Origin: Myxococcales bacterium
Lineage (GTDB): Bacteria > Myxococcota > Myxococcia > Myxococcales > Myxococcaceae
DNA: 64,000 nucleotides
NCBI GenBank assembly: GCA_016191815.1
Contig: JACPVI010000061.1
Coordinates: 210,581-274,580 of the forward strand
Direction: 5' to 3'
The position numbers were made by a program, and so were the translations under genes. This document shows, piece after piece, positions 9,071-19,949 of the stretch. Within the stretch, counting starts at the first letter, position 1. The number at the start of each line of letters is the position of its first letter. The notes under the pieces are model-generated. The model did no database searches and had not been told where the DNA came from. It saw nothing but the letters and a program-made list of their open reading frames with translations.

Positions 9071-9688
9071 TCAGCGCTCGGCGGGCGCGGCCTCCTTCTT
9101 CACCTTCTTCTCCCTCCGCACGAGGGAGTCGAGCACCAGCATCCCCACTCCCACGCAGATGGCGGAGTCGGCGATGTTGAACGAGGGCCAGGCGGCCTTG
9201 TCGAACCAGTGGGCCTCGAGGAAGTCAATCACGAAGCCCCGGGCGATCCGGTCGACGTAGTTGCCGATCGCCCCGCCCAGCACCAAGGGCAGCCCCCAGA
9301 GCGCCCAGCGCTCGGCTGGGTTCTTCCCCGACAGCTTGGAGAAGTAATAGACGATGAGGACCACCGCTCCCCAGGAGACGATGTGGAAGAGCGGCCCGCG
9401 CACGTGCGCCGGCAGGCTCCGGAACAGGCCCCAGGCGGCGCCTGGGTTCTCGGCATAGCGGAAGCGGAAGAAGCTCTCCGACACCGTCACCGAGCGCTTC
9501 TGGCGGAAGTGGCTGCCGTCGAAGTACTCCGGCGGGGCGTCGCCCAGCATCACTCCCACTCGGCTCAGCCAGCCGGACGCGCCGTCGAAGGCCACCGTCA
9601 GCTCCCGAAGCACCAGGTACTTGGTCCACTGATCTGCCGCCACCACGAAGAAGGCGGCTCCGATGAGGATGAGGTACTTGCGCGGCAC
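9071..9688 (-). CDS. lspA: lipoprotein signal peptidase II
   Basis: LspA cleaves the signal peptide from diacylglyceryl-prolipoproteins in the inner membrane. The best start is GTG at 9686-9688, just before the first membrane segment ([20 protein letters not shown]); the longer frame would add a hydrophilic leader. Four hydrophobic segments are visible. The catalytic aspartates are Asp146 in [10 protein letters not shown] and Asp174 in FNIADSAI; Asp19 and the AENPGAAWG loop (79-87) are also conserved. At 205 residues it exceeds the usual 160-170 because of a periplasmic insertion at about 35-70. It is followed by lgt. Confidence 0.95.
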   Translation of the reverse strand: MPRKYLILIGAAFFVVAADQWTKYLVLRELTVAFDGASGWLSRVGVMLGDAPPEYFDGSHFRQKRSVTVSESFFRFRYAENPGAAWGLFRSLPAHVRGPLFHIVSWGAVVLIVYYFSKLSGKNPAERWALWGLPLVLGGAIGNYVDRIARGFVIDFLEAHWFDKAAWPSFNIADSAICVGVGMLVLDSLVRREKKVKKEAAPAER

Positions 9689-9768
9689 GGGCGGGTTATA
9701 GGTGGTCGCGGGGCGGTACGTCGACACCCGGCTCCTCGGCCGGAGGACAGCCGCGCTATCCTCGTCCC

Positions 9769-12381
9769 ATGCGGAACGGTGGGTGGGCAAGGCTGCTCTC
9801 GCTTGGGCCGCTTCTGGGCGCGCTGGCGGGCTGCCCGCCGAGGCCTTCCGGCTTCTGCGACGAGAAGGCTCCCTGTCCCGAAGGCCAGCGCTGCACCGCC
9901 AATCGCTGCGAGCCGGCGGCCTGCGCGTGCGTGGCCACCCGGGTGTGCCTGAGCGGAGAGTGCGTTCCCAGGCTCTGCTTGGCCTCGCTCCCCGCCGGCG
10001 GCACCCGGGAGATTGCCTGCCCGGAGGGCGAAGGCTGCGTGGGGGGCCAGTGCTCCACGGAGGGCTGCCCGCAAAGCTGTGGCCCGCTCCAGCAGTGCGC
10101 GCTGGGGAGCTGCCTGGAGCGGACCTGCCCGGAGGGAATGGTCTGCCCCAAGGGGATGGCGTGCGCCTCCGGGAGGTGCGTCACTCCGGCCTGCGCCACC
10201 ACCGCTTGCGCGCCGGGCTCCAGGTGCGTGGGAGGCAAGTGCGAGCCCGAGGGCTGTCCGGGAGCGCAGTGCCGCTTCGGAGAGGTATGTGAGGCGGGAG
10301 CCTGCGTCCAGCCCGCGTGCGTGGGAATCAGCTGCGAGGCCCAGGAGGTGTGTGCCCAGGGCACCTGCTGGCCGGAGTCCTGCGGGGCCCAAAGCTGCGG
10401 GCCGGGCCTCTTGTGCGACGGCGCGGCCTGCGTCACGCCCACCTGCGCGGGAGTGAGCTGCCCCGCCGGCCAGGGCTGCGCGAATGGCCGGTGCTACCCG
10501 ACGGTGTGCGGCGGGGTGGATTGTCCGGCGGGGAGGGTGTGCGTGAGCGGCAGCTGCGAGGACCAGCGCTGCGCCGGAGTGCAGTGCTTGCTTTCGCAGC
10601 AGTGCTCCGAGGGGCTGTGCGTGGGCGACACGGACAACGACGGCGTCTCGGACGCCACGGACAACTGCCGGCTGCTGCCCAACGCGGATCAGAAGGACTC
10701 CGACGGCGACAAGTCGGGTGACGTTTGCGACTGCGGGCCGACCGACGCCTCGCGCGCGCCGGGGAAAGCCGAGCTGTGCGACGGAGTGGACCAGAACTGC
10801 GACGGGGCAGCGGACGAGGGCCTCCCCTTGCAGACCGTCTACCGGGACCAGGACGGAGACGGCTTCGGAGTGGCCGCCCTCACCAAGCAGCAGTGCGGCG
10901 CCTTCGGCGGCTACGTCTCGAAGTCGGGCGACTGCAACGACGGGGACGCGAGGGTGAACCCCGGCGCGCAGGAGCTATGCGACGGGGCGGACAACAACTG
11001 CAACGGGCAGGTGGACGAGGTGGTACCCACCTGGTACCCGGACGCGGACTCTGACGGCTACGGCGCCTCCTCGGGGGGCGTCCAGCAGTGTGCCCAGCCG
11101 GCCGGCCGGGTGTTGGACAACACCGACTGCGACGACCAAAGCAGCGCGGTGCACCCCGGCGCCAGCGAGGTGTGCGACGGCAAGGACAACGACTGCGACG
11201 CGCAGGTGGATGAGGGGGTGCAGCTCTCCTTCTACCGGGACCAGGACGGCGACGGGTTTGGGGACGCGAACAACGTGCTGCTGGCCTGTGCCGCTCCGGC
11301 GGGCTACGTCTCCAACAACACCGACTGCGACGATGCGAGCGCGGCGGTGAACCCCAACACCCTCTGGTACCGCGACCAGGATGCGGATGGCTACGGCAAT
11401 CCGGCCATCTCCACTCGGACTTGTCTCAAGCCGGCGAACTACGTGGCCAACTCGCAGGACTGCAACGACAACAACCCCGCCATCAATCCGGCGGCCTCGG
11501 ACGGCTGCGACGGCATCGACAACGACTGCGACCTGGCGGTGGACGAATCGCCGGACATCACCTGGTACCCGGATGCGGACTCGGACGGCTACGGGGCGGC
11601 AGGCTCCTCGGGGGTCTTGCAGTGCCAGGCCCCGGCGTCTCCGCCTCCCTGGGCGCGGAACAACCAGGACTGCAACGATGGCAGTTCGGCCATCCGGCCG
11701 GGGGCGGCGGACCCGTGCGGCACCGCGGCGGACGAGGACTGCAGCGGGGCGAACGGGAAACCCGAGGCGTGCAACGGCGCGGACGACGACTGTGACGGCC
11801 AGGTGGACGAGGTGTTCCTGGCCAGGGACATCCCGCTGAACTACTCGGCCAGCCTGGGGGCCTCGGGGGTACCGGCTTCCGGAAACGGGGCGTGCGACAC
11901 CGCGATGGCCAGCGCCCTGCAGAGCGGCGCCGCGCTGGTGTACCAGGGCTACTCCTCCTACTCGGCGATTGGCTCGACCGGCCGGAGCGCCTCGGCCTGC
12001 CTGCGGGGGCTCTTCACCGGCAACGCCTTCATCACCAACGTGCAGGTGTACCTTGAGCCGGACGACCCAAACGGCTCGGGCTGCTCCAGCGACTCGGCGA
12101 GCGGGGGCGCGCAGATGGTGGATGTCTACGCCATCAACTCTGCGGGCGCGGAGGTGTACCTGAACGCTTCGCGGAACTTCACCTCTTGCAGCAACAAGCC
12201 CACCTGCAGCGCGCAGGGGGTGACGTTCAACTTCACCCCTTGCCCGACGGTGACCACGGGCTGTCCGGTGGCGGGAGGCATCTTCGCCAGAGGGCTGCTG
12301 GTATGCCGGAACTCGGGCGCCAGCACCGTCGCCAACAACCTCCTCGTCGACAATTTCGCGGCGAGGGGAACTTGCAATTGA
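9769..12381 (+). CDS. MopE/TSP3-type calcium- or metal-binding lipoprotein
   Basis: 870 residues. The signal ends in lipobox LAGC. Residues 30-285 are about a dozen short Cys-rich modules of the form CPEGxxCxxGxC. Residues about 286-320 form a thrombospondin type 3-like Asp-rich stretch ([23 protein letters not shown]). Then come repeated units with [17 protein letters not shown] and [10 protein letters not shown], the pattern of MopE-like metal-binding motifs, up to about residue 685. The last 185 residues form a non-repetitive domain with several Cys. All point to an exported, disulphide-bonded, cation-binding surface protein. Its start lies about 80 bases from the divergent lspA start. Partner and function unknown. 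Confidence 0.88.
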   Translation: MRNGGWARLLSLGPLLGALAGCPPRPSGFCDEKAPCPEGQRCTANRCEPAACACVATRVCLSGECVPRLCLASLPAGGTREIACPEGEGCVGGQCSTEGCPQSCGPLQQCALGSCLERTCPEGMVCPKGMACASGRCVTPACATTACAPGSRCVGGKCEPEGCPGAQCRFGEVCEAGACVQPACVGISCEAQEVCAQGTCWPESCGAQSCGPGLLCDGAACVTPTCAGVSCPAGQGCANGRCYPTVCGGVDCPAGRVCVSGSCEDQRCAGVQCLLSQQCSEGLCVGDTDNDGVSDATDNCRLLPNADQKDSDGDKSGDVCDCGPTDASRAPGKAELCDGVDQNCDGAADEGLPLQTVYRDQDGDGFGVAALTKQQCGAFGGYVSKSGDCNDGDARVNPGAQELCDGADNNCNGQVDEVVPTWYPDADSDGYGASSGGVQQCAQPAGRVLDNTDCDDQSSAVHPGASEVCDGKDNDCDAQVDEGVQLSFYRDQDGDGFGDANNVLLACAAPAGYVSNNTDCDDASAAVNPNTLWYRDQDADGYGNPAISTRTCLKPANYVANSQDCNDNNPAINPAASDGCDGIDNDCDLAVDESPDITWYPDADSDGYGAAGSSGVLQCQAPASPPPWARNNQDCNDGSSAIRPGAADPCGTAADEDCSGANGKPEACNGADDDCDGQVDEVFLARDIPLNYSASLGASGVPASGNGACDTAMASALQSGAALVYQGYSSYSAIGSTGRSASACLRGLFTGNAFITNVQVYLEPDDPNGSGCSSDSASGGAQMVDVYAINSAGAEVYLNASRNFTSCSNKPTCSAQGVTFNFTPCPTVTTGCPVAGGIFARGLLVCRNSGASTVANNLLVDNFAARGTCN

Positions 12382-12394
12382 TGAGGGTCTTGCG

Positions 12395-12563
12395 GTCGAG
12401 GGTCGAGAGTCGAGTGTCGAGTGGAAAGCGCCGAGCGCCCGTCGAGCGGCTGGCTGACGGCTGCGGTCGAGCGACGGCCGTCGACGTCCATCCTCGACCG
12501 CAAACCGCTCACGCTTGACGTCGCTCGACGGGTTACACTCGGCGCTCGACTCTCGACATTCGA
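12395..12563 (+). repeat. TCGAG-rich intergenic inverted repeat
   Basis: The gap between two lipoprotein genes is packed with TCGAG/CTCGA units. The outer arms are 12396-12414 (TCGAGGGTCGAGAGTCGAG) and 12545-12563 (CTCGACTCTCGACATTCGA), which pair at 17 of 19 positions. A second pair sits inside: GCGGTCGAGG near 12393 with CCTCGACCGC near 12493, and GTCGAGCGAC near 12465 with GTCGCTCGAC near 12520. The transcript could fold into alternative long hairpins, possibly ending transcription of the upstream gene. A shorter TCGAGGGTCGA copy also occurs near 25680. Confidence 0.7.
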
Positions 12564-12576
12564 CCTGGGGGTTCCT

Positions 12577-14223
12577 ATGTCCGTTGCACGCGCTTTCCTG
12601 GCCGGCCTCGCGGCCGGGCTGTTGCTCGCGGTCGCCTCCTGCGGCTCCGCCCGTCCTTGCGGCCCGGGCACCTGCTCCGGGTGCTGCGACGCGAAGGGCT
12701 CCTGCCAGCCGGGAAGCGCATCCGGCGCCTGCGGAACCGGCGGCATCTCCTGCCTCGCTTGCGCGGGGAGCCAGTTCTGCCAGGGCGGTGTCTGCACCGG
12801 AGGCGCAGGAGGTGGTGGCGGAGGCGCGGGGGGCGGAGCCGGAGGAGGCGCCGGCGGCGGGGCAGGCGGAGGCGCCGGAGGAGGCGGTGGCCAGGACTCC
12901 GGTTCGCCGGATTCGGGTGTCCCTGACTCCGGCACCCCGGATGCCGGCGGCGACTCCGGCACCCCACCCGACGGCGGCTTCGGCACCGTCGACGCCGGGC
13001 CCTACAGCAGCCAGATTTGGTTCCGCGGCGACTTCCTCACCGACACCGCCGATTCGCTCGGCAAGCAGGTGCAGCCCTCCGGGGTGAGCGTCAACTTCCC
13101 CTTGCCTGGGAAGGTCAACGCCTTCGCCGTCTCCTCCGACGGCCTCAAGGTGGCAGTGGCTATCGACGCCGAGCAGCCCACCCGCTTCGACCTCTGGCTG
13201 ATGGGAGCCGACGGCTCGAACCCGGTGAAGCTCGTCACCATGCCCGCCACCGGGGCGGTTTCCTCCGTCCGCTTCTCTCCCGACGGCACCAAGCTCGCCT
13301 TCGAGGCCGACATCGACGCGGACGGGGTGAAGGACATCTACTTCATCCCCGCGAGCGGCGGCAGCCCGACGAAGCTCACCCCGCCGCGCCCATCCGGGCA
13401 GACCACCAACACCGCGCTGCAGCCGTCGCTGTACACCTGGTCCCGCGACTCCTCCCGCGTCGCCATCACTGGCGACCTGGAGGTGGACAAGGTGGTCCAG
13501 CTCTACGTCGCCGACGCCACCACCTCCCCCGTCCCCACCACGGTGGTGACCAGCGCCATGGTCGGCACCCCGCCCGGCACCAGCAACATCGGCGTCACCG
13601 GCGGAGTCGGCTTCGCCTCCCAAGGCCAGCTCCTCTTCAAGGCCCGCCTGGCCACCGACTCCGGCTTCCGGCTCTACTCCGTCGACTCCAACCTCGCCAA
13701 CCTGGCCATCGTCCCCAACTCTCCGAGCGCCCCGGCCCAGCTCGGCACCTTCGGTATCTCCCCCGACGGGACCAACCTCGCCTTCAGCGCCGATACCGCC
13801 CTGGCCAACGCCTACGAGGTGTACCTGATGCCGGTCACCGGAGCGACGGCGCCGGTGCGCCTCACCTCCGGCACTGTGGCCGCCTCCAGAAACCCGGACT
13901 TCTTCAGCCCCATCAAGTGGAGCCCCGATGGCACCAGGCTGGCCTTCGCCGCGGACTTCGTCCTGGACAACCAGTTCGAGCCCTACGTGCTGCCCGTCGC
14001 CGGCGGCGGAGAGGTGCGGCTCGCCGCCTTCACCACCGGGCAGGACGTGGGCGAGCTGGACTGGTCCCCCGACTCCAGCGAGCTCGTCCTCCGCGCCGAC
14101 TTCCGGGTGGACAACGACACCGAGGCCGGCCGGCTCACCGTCAGCGCGGGCATGCAGACGCCCACCCTGGTGCAGAGCGTCGTCACCGGGGGCGACGTCT
14201 TCGACGTGAAGTGGACCCGCTGA
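12577..14223 (+). CDS. beta-propeller (PD40/TolB-like) lipoprotein
   Basis: 548 residues from the ATG at 12577; the longer frame upstream runs through the TCGAG repeat tract and is rejected. The signal ends in lipobox VASC. A short Cys-rich domain follows (30-72), then a Gly/Ala linker with a GGGAGGGAGGG pattern and a stretch rich in Asp, Ser, Pro and Gly (about 73-130). From about 135 to the end are WD40-like PD40 blades, each with a FSPDGTKLAFEAD-type motif, and several with an extra D-x-D-x-D turn (DIDADGVKDIYF). The fold suits protein or glycan binding at the cell surface. The gene at 43103 has a related propeller. Confidence 0.87.
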   Translation: MSVARAFLAGLAAGLLLAVASCGSARPCGPGTCSGCCDAKGSCQPGSASGACGTGGISCLACAGSQFCQGGVCTGGAGGGGGGAGGGAGGGAGGGAGGGAGGGGGQDSGSPDSGVPDSGTPDAGGDSGTPPDGGFGTVDAGPYSSQIWFRGDFLTDTADSLGKQVQPSGVSVNFPLPGKVNAFAVSSDGLKVAVAIDAEQPTRFDLWLMGADGSNPVKLVTMPATGAVSSVRFSPDGTKLAFEADIDADGVKDIYFIPASGGSPTKLTPPRPSGQTTNTALQPSLYTWSRDSSRVAITGDLEVDKVVQLYVADATTSPVPTTVVTSAMVGTPPGTSNIGVTGGVGFASQGQLLFKARLATDSGFRLYSVDSNLANLAIVPNSPSAPAQLGTFGISPDGTNLAFSADTALANAYEVYLMPVTGATAPVRLTSGTVAASRNPDFFSPIKWSPDGTRLAFAADFVLDNQFEPYVLPVAGGGEVRLAAFTTGQDVGELDWSPDSSELVLRADFRVDNDTEAGRLTVSAGMQTPTLVQSVVTGGDVFDVKWTR

Positions 14224-14386
14224 AGCCCTTCAATCCGAACCGAACGGCAGGTCGACCCATTGGCCCTTGTGGCCCGAACGCGACGCCTGGCCCGCCGGCA
14301 GCCTGGCTCCCGGGGGCGGGCGGCGAGACGATTGCCGCGCCGAAAGCACTCCCCAGCTTTTCCTTCGGCGACCTGGAGGCCGACGC

Positions 14387-14554
14387 ATGCCCGACTACGA
14401 GTTCTACTGCCGACGCTGCAAGAAACAGTACGCCGCCTGGATGAGCGTGAAGGAGCACGACGAGCGCCTGGCCGAATGCCCGGAGTGCCACCGGACCGAC
14501 CAAGCGGAGAAGCGGCTCAGCGACTTCTTCGCGCGCACCAGCCGCAAGTCCTAG
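14387..14554 (+). CDS. FmdB-type zinc-ribbon protein
   Basis: 55 residues from ATG 14387, with a GGAGG ribosome site about 10 bases upstream. MPDYEFYCRRCKKQY is the hallmark N-terminus of the FmdB/YfcZ-like regulatory zinc-ribbon family; a second CPEC pair (residues about 31-34) completes a four-Cys zinc site. These small cytoplasmic proteins are widespread and their role is poorly known. It is convergent with ileS, from which it is separated by a hairpin. Confidence 0.82.
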   Translation: MPDYEFYCRRCKKQYAAWMSVKEHDERLAECPECHRTDQAEKRLSDFFARTSRKS

Positions 14555-14594
14555 GGCGCACGGAACCCACTGCCCGCGAGGCGAAACCGTCAGA

Positions 14595-14642
14595 TTCTTT
14601 TCTGCAAAAGTTCACAAATCTGCTCACTTCTGCAGAAAAGAA
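14595..14642. terminator. AT-rich hairpin between convergent genes
   Basis: Perfect 12-base inverted repeat: TTCTTTTCTGCA at 14595-14606 and TGCAGAAAAGAA at 14631-14642, with a 24-base loop. It lies between the stop of the zinc-ribbon gene and the stop of ileS, and is strikingly AT-rich for this DNA. Position and symmetry fit a bidirectional terminator, although no separate U-run follows the stem. A protein-binding palindrome is the alternative. Confidence 0.55.
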
Positions 14643-14647
14643 CTCCC

Positions 14648-17575
<2,928 letters not shown>

Positions 17576-17721
17576 CGGGCGTGCGGTAGCACGGGGCCTG
17601 GGCGCTTTCAATCGCGGTCCCGGCCAGACGGCGGGGGTTTGGGTGGCCATCCTCGCAGGCGCTGGGCGGCTGAATCACCCGCCGCGAGGCCAGAGCCCGG
17701 CTTCTGGTAGACTTGGGCATC

Positions 17722-18024
17722 ATGCGCGGCGGATCGGCTCGCTCCCGCTGGTTTGGGGCCCTCGCCGGCCTGATCGTCATGGCCACGCCGGGCTTTTCGA
17801 TGGCCGCCGAGCCGTGCCTGGAGCGCTGCGCCACCCGGTTCACCGACTGCTCGAAGACCTGCCGGGACAACCCCTGCTTCAACCGTTGCTCGGACCGGCT
17901 GACATCCTGCCAGGGCCAGTGCGGGCCGCCGAAGGTCAAGCCGCAGCGCAGGGAGTGCTACGACACCAAGGGGCGGAAGATTCCCTGCAACCGCGAGCCG
18001 GTGCCGCCGCTCAAGCAACAATGA
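17722..18024 (+). CDS. small secreted Cys-rich protein
   Basis: 100 residues from ATG 17722; a TTG lies 9 bases upstream. A classical signal peptide ends near FSMAAEP. The mature part has ten Cys in a regular pattern (CLERCATRFTDC, CRDNPCFNRC, CQGQC) that recalls a helical hairpin cross-linked by disulphides, then a basic tail with two more. Its stop codon is followed after 20 bases by the start of a second protein of the same type, with which it probably forms an operon. Function unknown. Confidence 0.75.
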   Translation: MRGGSARSRWFGALAGLIVMATPGFSMAAEPCLERCATRFTDCSKTCRDNPCFNRCSDRLTSCQGQCGPPKVKPQRRECYDTKGRKIPCNREPVPPLKQQ

Positions 18025-18044
18025 GCTGCCGGAGGAAAACCCAG

Positions 18045-18284
18045 ATGCGCGTCTACGCCTTCTTCCTTCTCCTTGCCGCGCTGGTGGCCCCGCAGGCAAT
18101 TGCCGGTGGGGTGGGGCCCAGCAGCTGCATCATCAAGTGCGCCGCGAAGCTCGGAGAGTGCTTCAAGCCGTGCAAGAACCGGCCGCAGGACCCCACCTGC
18201 TCGCAGCAGTGCATGCCCGACTTCCAGGCGTGCCAGTCCAAGTGCCCGCAGGATGAGCGCGACCGGTTGAAGAAGCGCGGCTGA
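18045..18284 (+). CDS. second small secreted Cys-rich protein
   Basis: 79 residues. The ATG at 18045 is preceded by GGAGG at 18031-18035, which favours it over the ATG at 18021 that overlaps the previous stop. The signal peptide ends near PQAIAGG. The mature chain has eight Cys as CIIKCAAKLGEC, CKNRPQDPTC and CMPDFQACQSKC, the same C-x3-C/C-x6-C style as its upstream neighbour, so the two are likely paralogues. Its stop lies one base from the stop of the convergent gene. Function unknown. Confidence 0.75.
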   Translation: MRVYAFFLLLAALVAPQAIAGGVGPSSCIIKCAAKLGECFKPCKNRPQDPTCSQQCMPDFQACQSKCPQDERDRLKKRG

Positions 18285-18285
18285 G

Positions 18286-18963
18286 CTACTGCGGCGGGGC
18301 GGCGCGCGAGGTCACCAGCACCGATAGCTCGCCCTTCTTCTCGCCGGACTTCGCCTGCACGGCGATGAGCTCCGAGCCTCGGCGGAAGGCGCCGGGACTC
18401 TCCTCCTGGTAGCCCGCCTTGCCCATCACCGCGCGGTAGAAGTCGAAGACGTCCTTCTCCGAGGCCTTCGCGGCGTAGGTGATAGCCCGCATCGACTCGA
18501 CGTTGGTCCGCACGACTCCGGTCGCCCCGGGGAAGATGGGAGCGAAGTCCGGAGGGGGAGCCGCCTTCTGGGAGAGGTAGGCCTGGCCCATGATGACGGT
18601 GGTCGAGCCGTCCGGGTTGGGCTGGAGGATGGCGGTGTAGGAAGTGCCCGACTCCCAATCCAGCGCGGTGAGCTGGGCCACCCTCTCGCCAACGTCCAAC
18701 TGGTGCTGAGGCGGAGGGATGTACAGCTTTGCCGCGGCGAAGCTCCGGGTGATGTGCCGGGCGATGTCGTCCAGCTTCCACTTGGTGACGACCGCGTGGA
18801 ACCGCACCGGAATCCCGTCCGCCATCTGCACCCCCGGCACCTCGACTGTGGAGACGATGTCCGGGATGTCCCAGGCGTAGCGGGGAGGACGCAGGCCCGC
18901 ATCGATGCCGAGGAGGGGCGCTCCCAGCAACAGCACGAGCAGCGGAGCCGAAATCGGCGTCAC
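18286..18963 (-). CDS. exported protein at the end of the Tad-like cluster
   Basis: 225 residues starting at GTG 18961-18963, which overlaps the TGA of the TadE-like gene (GTGA); a longer in-frame start lacks a signal. An N-terminal hydrophobic segment (SAPLLVLLLGAPLLGI) looks like a cleavable signal. The mature protein has no Cys and has two similar alpha/beta halves, around VRFHAVVTKWKLDDIARHI and FDFYRAVMGKAGYQEES. This is the layout of small periplasmic domains that pair a short helix with a sheet. No family is recognised. Position makes it part of the TadE/TadG-like unit. Confidence 0.75.
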   Translation of the reverse strand: MTPISAPLLVLLLGAPLLGIDAGLRPPRYAWDIPDIVSTVEVPGVQMADGIPVRFHAVVTKWKLDDIARHITRSFAAAKLYIPPPQHQLDVGERVAQLTALDWESGTSYTAILQPNPDGSTTVIMGQAYLSQKAAPPPDFAPIFPGATGVVRTNVESMRAITYAAKASEKDVFDFYRAVMGKAGYQEESPGAFRRGSELIAVQAKSGEKKGELSVLVTSRAAPPQ

Positions 18964-19949
18964 GGCGCGGAGCCGTTGGGGCTGTTGCAGTTCAAGCCCA
19001 GGTAACAACCGCCCCGGTTTCGGCGTTGGATCCAAGAAGCCAGGTAGGTGGGCATGCTGAAGGCGAAGGGCGTGGTGTCCCAGGTGGGCATTCCTTCGCC
19101 GAAGGGGATGGGCTGCTGGAACAGCGCCTCTTCGCCGGTGTAGCTCATGTAGAACCACTGCTCGTTGGGAAACATCGGCCTGGTCCCCACGGTGGCTTCG
19201 GCCAGCTCGCTGCCGGCGGTGCCCTGGCCGGCGCCGTTGAGGACGTAGACCTTCGACACCGCCCAGTAGAAGGGCATGTTCATCCCGATGCAGGGAACGC
19301 CGAAGGGCCAGGCGGGGCAGATGTCGGCTTCGTCCTCTTCAGCCAGACCCCAGTCGTCGATCAGCAGCCTGTACTCCCCCGAGCACGCTCCTCCGCTTGC
19401 CCGCCCGAGTCCGCAGGCGGTGATGTTCCGGTTCTGCGAGTGCTGTTCGGTGAAGATGCCGTCCGAGGCGTCCACGAACGATGTCGGGATAAAGCGCGGA
19501 GCCAAGTCGGCCTGCGCGCTGCACGAGACCCCTCCGTTGTCCGAGTAGGAAACCCAGGTGAAGAGATTGACGGCGCTGTACCCCGGAGCCGTCCCGGGAG
19601 TGCACTGCACCTGCATGTTGGAAGCCTGGGTCCTCGCCAGGAGGATGGTCGCTGCCCCGTTCGCGGAGGTCCGGCCGTCGAAGTCGCTGTAACGCTGGTT
19701 GGCGTCGGACAGGGCCTGGGAAATCGCCTGGCCGGAGGGCGAGGTGTCGTAGAGGATGCCCATGTCGTGCATCTTGTAGGCGGTGGTGTCCCAGAGGGCC
19801 GACTGGGTCGCCTCCTGCACCTTCAAGGAGGCGTAGCCGACCTCTCCGAAGTGGATGCCAATCACCAGGATGGTCACGAACACCAGGCCGGCGAGCGCCA
19901 GCTCCACCGCCGCCTGGCCGCGGGGTTTTCGTTTGAGTATCCGTTTCAT
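18960..19949 (-). CDS. TadE-like envelope protein
   Basis: 329 residues. The N-terminus KPRGQAAVELALAGLVFVTI followed by GIHFGEVGYASLKVQEATQ is the TadE-like signature: a short basic end, one membrane helix with Glu near its start, then a Phe/Tyr helix. In Tad/Flp pilus systems TadE and TadF are minor pseudopilins. The remainder of about 270 residues is exported and has seven or eight Cys. Start and stop overlap both neighbours by four bases (ATGA and GTGA). It is much longer than a typical TadE (about 150-200 residues). Confidence 0.82.
   Translation of the reverse strand: MKRILKRKPRGQAAVELALAGLVFVTILVIGIHFGEVGYASLKVQEATQSALWDTTAYKMHDMGILYDTSPSGQAISQALSDANQRYSDFDGRTSANGAATILLARTQASNMQVQCTPGTAPGYSAVNLFTWVSYSDNGGVSCSAQADLAPRFIPTSFVDASDGIFTEQHSQNRNITACGLGRASGGACSGEYRLLIDDWGLAEEDEADICPAWPFGVPCIGMNMPFYWAVSKVYVLNGAGQGTAGSELAEATVGTRPMFPNEQWFYMSYTGEEALFQQPIPFGEGMPTWDTTPFAFSMPTYLASWIQRRNRGGCYLGLNCNSPNGSAP

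Noticed and set aside
12821..12900. GGC/GGA microsatellite-like tract
   Set aside because: It encodes the Gly/Ala linker of the propeller lipoprotein; similar linkers occur in the genes at 43103 and 60872, so it is coding and not a separate element.
10975..13623. Long open minus-strand frame across the MopE and propeller lipoprotein genes
   Set aside because: It is an antisense shadow of two well-supported plus-strand genes, with Val/Arg/Gly-rich low complexity and no ribosome site or family likeness.
17583..17611. ileS promoter TTGAAA-N17-TACCGC
   Set aside because: The -35 is fair but the -10 matches only the first two bases and the start point would fall on the ATG; left as a remark in the ileS entry.
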